Shown here piece after piece: positions 7,074-9,262 of a stretch of 9,262 bases of DNA (positions within the stretch are counted from its first letter, which is position 1; every line of letters starts with the position of its first letter). The notes below the pieces were generated by a model. The model did no database searches and was not told the origin of the DNA. It was given only the letters and a program-made list of their open reading frames with translations. Source of the stretch: Desulfobacteraceae bacterium (GTDB lineage Bacteria; Desulfobacterota; Desulfobacteria; Desulfobacterales; Desulfobacteraceae); NCBI GenBank assembly GCA_003354055.1, contig PIVQ01000258.1, forward strand, positions 1 through 9,262. The letters run 5' to 3'. Both the position numbers and the translations under genes were made by a program.

Positions 7074-7484
7074 ATGAGCAAGAATAAAGAAGAACAAATT
7101 CGAAACGCATTTGAAGAGCTTATTGGAAAAGGCAACTTAGAAATTGTGGAAGAAATTTTAGCGGAAGAATATATTGTCCATGCAGGAGAAAATGAACTCA
7201 GCGGACTTTCTTCTATAAAGCAATCTGTGGCCCAGCTCCGTACCTCTTTTCCGGATTTACGCATCGTAGAAGTCAAATTTCTTGCACAGGATGCTGATAC
7301 CATCGTTTGGCAGCGTACATTGGAAGGTACGCACGAAGCTGAGATACATGATATACCCCCCTCAGGGAAAAAGGTGAAATGGGTTGAAATGGCTGTTACC
7401 CGTTTTAAGAATGAAAAGATAGCTGAGGAGTGGGTTGTATCAGAGTTTATGGGCGAACTGCTATTAAGAGTTCCTCAAGTATAA
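7074..7484 (+). CDS. SnoaL-like polyketide cyclase / ester cyclase-family protein
   Basis: The 136-residue protein has the length and motifs of the SnoaL-like (NTF2-fold) family. It has an N-terminal helix with EEQIRNAFEEL (6-16), YIVHAGENELSGL at 33-45, and SFPDL at 58-62. The hydrophobic strand DTIVWQRTLEGTH follows, and FKNEKIAEEWVV at 111-122 matches the FxxGKIxExW signature. Members form small barrels that bind hydrophobic ligands; some cyclise polyketide esters, while many are of unknown role. The start at ATG 7074 is chosen because GGGGAGG lies six bases upstream. A TTG start at 7059 would put that ribosome site inside the coding region. The gene is AT-rich, lies opposite to the PKS operon and is bracketed by the two MITE-like copies. 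Its presence beside a PKS may therefore be coincidence rather than pathway membership. Confidence 0.85.
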   Translation: MSKNKEEQIRNAFEELIGKGNLEIVEEILAEEYIVHAGENELSGLSSIKQSVAQLRTSFPDLRIVEVKFLAQDADTIVWQRTLEGTHEAEIHDIPPSGKKVKWVEMAVTRFKNEKIAEEWVVSEFMGELLLRVPQV

Positions 7485-7526
7485 AAAAGAGTCACATTAG
7501 AGACTGTTTCTAAATGCTCAGAAGTT

Positions 7527-7558
7527 TTCTCCTATGGCAGTCGCCATCAGAATGAGAA
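7527..7558. other. Stem-loop downstream of the SnoaL-like gene
   Basis: ATGGC (7534-7538) pairs with GCCAT (7543-7547) across AGTC. An outer TTCTC (7527-7531) can pair with GAGAA (7554-7558) across an internal loop. No T-run follows, so it is at best a weak or factor-assisted 3' end structure. I see nothing else in 7485-7608. Confidence 0.3.
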
Positions 7559-7608
7559 TAGGGAGGGGAAAATGGTCGTGCATAGGATTAACTTTTGTAA
7601 TATCCTAA

Positions 7609-7722
7609 GGAATCGTTACAGAATAACTTGATCTAAATACCCTGAAGGGCAGAAACTTGTTTCCAAAACCCCTTAAATGGGTATTTTGAAAACAAAAGAT
7701 CAAGTAATTTTGGAGCCGATCC
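7609..7722. mobile_element. MITE-like element, right copy (114 bp)
   Basis: Nearly identical to the element at 6906-7018 and in the same orientation, but flanked by TAA (7606-7608 and 7723-7725) instead of TTA. The identity stops exactly at these trinucleotides on both sides, which defines the ends. Its different flanks argue for independent insertion rather than duplication of a larger block. It lies 124 bp after the stop of the SnoaL-like gene. Confidence 0.75.
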
Positions 7723-7941
7723 TAACAACGAACATGCTGACGTTGCGGCAAGCCACAGATGTTCAAAGTTAGATAATGAAAGTATCCTGATGCAGGTGGA
7801 GGCCTCGGTTGAGACCGGAAGCCGGAAAGGACAATTATTCTGCCCCCCCATTTCAGCCTTATCTTCTGGGGAGGGTATTTTTAGATTTGTAAAAACTTTC
7901 TCTATCTTGACAAAAGCCAGAAAAGCATTTAATCATTTCTG
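7723..7941. other. Non-coding gap with small hairpins and a promoter-like site
   Basis: No plausible gene lies here. Small dyads at 7806-7817 (CGGT/ACCG) and 7815-7825 (CCGG-AAG-CCGG) compete with each other, and a run of seven C follows at 7843-7849. TTGACA (7907-7912) with AATCAT 18 bases on (7931-7936) is a possible promoter. Transcription from it would begin almost at ATG 7942, giving a leaderless mRNA. No LpxC domain I coding sequence is visible. Confidence 0.3.
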
Positions 7942-8340
7942 ATGCTTTTTAACCTTCATGAAATTTCGTCATATTCGGTTGGGCCGGCCCCCATCGATCT
8001 GGATATCTTTCGGAATGAAATCATGTCTGCTCGTACCTTTGGCCCACTCAAACATGTGCTGGCGCTGGCAGGAAAGGCGTACAGCCTGCTATCCGGCAAA
8101 TACGCCGGTCCGGAAGCCCATCTGGGCAACGTGATCATCCAGCGGCTGGGCCACATTCGCAACAAACACAGTCTAAGAATACCCGACGAGTTAACCAAGC
8201 ACCGAGTGTTGGATATCATGGGAGACTTGATGTTGACCCGAACCCCAGTGATCGATAACATAACGGCCTTCAGGCCTTCCCATAAACTGAATCAGGAACT
8301 CCGGGAATCCTGGAAATGGAATACTGATGAATTATCTTGA
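7942..8340 (+). pseudogene. LpxC domain II only: 5'-truncated or divergent deacetylase homologue
   Basis: The 132-residue frame matches only the second domain of LpxC, the zinc deacetylase that commits lipid A synthesis. It has SARTFG at 29-34, then PDELTKHRVLDIMGDL with His87, Asp91 and Asp95, and His114 in PSHKLN. The His87-to-Asp91 (4), His87-to-Asp95 (8) and His87-to-His114 (27) spacings equal E. coli His238, Asp242, Asp246 and His265. Domain I, with the third zinc ligand (E. coli His79) and the general base Glu78, is missing. A stop at 7930-7932 lies just upstream in frame, and there is no Shine-Dalgarno sequence before ATG 7942. A remnant cut off at its 5' end is likeliest. A real single-domain protein is possible because the catalytic residues and the frame are intact. 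The YbjN-like gene overlaps its end by 14 bp. Confidence 0.7.
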
Positions 8341-9262
8341 TTGCCTCCATAAAGATCGTAAATCATTATTGATTACCCTCTCTTTGGGTATGGTTCTCTT
8401 TTTGATCTCGATATTATTGACCGTACCCGAAGCCATTGCCACCGAGGTTTCAGGGCGATGGGCGCCCAAGGAGATGGGCGTTCAGTCCGATGTGACGATG
8501 ATGCAGTTGAGGCATCTTCTGAAACAGCACAAGATCGAGGCCGAACCGGCCAGTACCGGCCAAGTCGAGTATCTGGTCTTCATGCTGTCCGGCCACAAGT
8601 CAGTCGTCGCCTTGTATCAATGCAAACAAGAGCGTTGCGGCACCATCAAGATGACCACCTTCTTCAAGACACCCAAGCCCGTCGGTTCGAAGCAAATCAA
8701 CACCTGGAACCAGACCAGGCGGTACACCAGGGCCTATATTGACAAGGATGGCGACCCGGTTCTGGAGGCCGACATTGACCTGGACGGCGGCACGCCCCAG
8801 GAGGCGGTGGTGGATTTTGTTGTGCGACAGCGGAGCATGATCGCCCGGTTTGCCAAATTTGTGGATCTGCCCGCCAAGGATGCAGACCTGTATGCCTGGC
8901 AGGAAGCAGACGGTGGTCAGTCAGCGCTAAATGGGGCCTTTGGCAACGCCGAAAATACCAAAGAACCCAAGCCGGAAAAAGCCACGCCGGCAACACCCAA
9001 GAAGTCTGTCGAAAAACCGTCACAATCGTCCACCCAAACGTCCAAGGCCGACTCCGGACGCCCCGAGCCCGGCCCGAACGCTCCTGACCTGAGCACTTTT
9101 GTCCAACCCGACGGTTACATTTACCTGACAGTTCTCAAACTGGACGGTGACCAGCCCCAGGGATGCCCGGTCATCATCGAGGCATCCAACAAAACCGAAT
9201 TTAACCTGGGCGCTCTCCAACTGGCCGTCCGAATCCACATCAAGGACCAAACCTCGCCCTGG
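8327..9262 (+). CDS. Secreted YbjN-domain protein with C-terminal extension, cut by window edge
   Basis: A frame of 312 codons runs from ATG 8327 off the right edge. Residues 9-38 form a signal peptide: KDRK, a hydrophobic core at 13-33, and a likely cleavage after AIA (36-38). Residues about 57-180 match the YbjN fold; the signature is INTWNQTRRYTRAYIDKDGD (124-143), followed by VLEADIDLDGG. YbjN is a type III secretion chaperone-like fold best known as a cytoplasmic regulator or stress-linked protein, so an exported form is unusual. Two Cys (99 and 104) could form a disulphide outside the cytoplasm. A Pro/Lys/Ser/Thr-rich linker (about 210-255) leads to a beta-rich segment from 262, loosely like FxLYD modules. 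The start overlaps the LpxC-like gene by 14 bp in another frame, which suggests coupled translation. The molecular role is unknown. Confidence 0.85.
   Translation, partial: MNYLDCLHKDRKSLLITLSLGMVLFLISILLTVPEAIATEVSGRWAPKEMGVQSDVTMMQLRHLLKQHKIEAEPASTGQVEYLVFMLSGHKSVVALYQCKQERCGTIKMTTFFKTPKPVGSKQINTWNQTRRYTRAYIDKDGDPVLEADIDLDGGTPQEAVVDFVVRQRSMIARFAKFVDLPAKDADLYAWQEADGGQSALNGAFGNAENTKEPKPEKATPATPKKSVEKPSQSSTQTSKADSGRPEPGPNAPDLSTFVQPDGYIYLTVLKLDGDQPQGCPVIIEASNKTEFNLGALQLAVRIHIKDQTSPW

Noticed and set aside
7074..7484. SnoaL-like gene as the cyclase of the PKS pathway
   Set aside because: It is on the other strand, has its own promoter, is lower in GC and is enclosed by mobile-element-like repeats. 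The family is widespread outside polyketide pathways, so proximity alone is weak evidence.
6900..7730. Integron gene cassette with attC sites around the SnoaL-like gene
   Set aside because: The repeats are of attC-like length and fold as dyads, but their ends do not give the RYYYAAC/GTTRRRY core sites. Identity stops at trinucleotides that look like target duplications, which fits a MITE better.
7790..7860. Riboswitch or group II intron fragment
   Set aside because: Several small GC-rich dyads are present, but they overlap one another and I could not match a known riboswitch core or intron domain.

Overview
The window comes from a Gram-negative bacterium with a moderately GC-rich genome. The evidence is a type I polyketide synthase (PKS) cluster, an LpxC (lipid A pathway) homologue and an exported YbjN-domain protein. 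The mixture would suit a Desulfobacterota-like or other proteobacterial-grade genome, but nothing here fixes the taxon.

Region 1 (1-6474, minus strand) is a four-gene biosynthetic operon read from right to left. It encodes a FAD-dependent oxidoreductase (6474-5227), an acyl-adenylating ligase (5258-3795, overlapping the first gene by 32 bp), a stand-alone acyl carrier protein (3747-3505) and a large PKS/NRPS hybrid (3437 to beyond base 1). The visible domain order of the hybrid is KS-AT-ACP-C, with no reductive domains. The likely logic, by inference, is this: the ligase loads an acid onto the free carrier protein, the flavoenzyme oxidises that acid or a later intermediate, and the KS extends it by one unreduced malonyl unit. 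The condensation domain would then pass the beta-ketoacyl chain to an amine or alcohol acceptor specified left of the window. A good sigma70-like promoter (6515-6543) fits a start at 6474 for the first gene. Four 19-bp tandem repeats (6617-6692) lie upstream of that promoter.

Region 2 (about 6700-7940) is AT-rich and sparsely coding. It holds one SnoaL-like gene (7074-7484, plus strand). This gene is bracketed by two nearly identical 113/114-bp elements (6906-7018 and 7609-7722), which have imperfect terminal inverted repeats and apparent 3-bp target duplications. They look like miniature inverted-repeat elements (MITEs). The 11-bp right end of the element recurs alone, next to the ACP stop codon inside the biosynthetic operon. 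A strong promoter (6837-6866) lies just before the left element, so the element would be transcribed as the 5' leader of the SnoaL-like gene.

Region 3 (7942-9262, plus strand) carries two overlapping genes. The first encodes only the second domain of an LpxC-like deacetylase. It keeps the domain II zinc ligands and catalytic residues at E. coli spacing but lacks domain I. The second encodes a secreted YbjN-domain protein with a low-complexity linker and a further C-terminal domain; it runs off the right edge.
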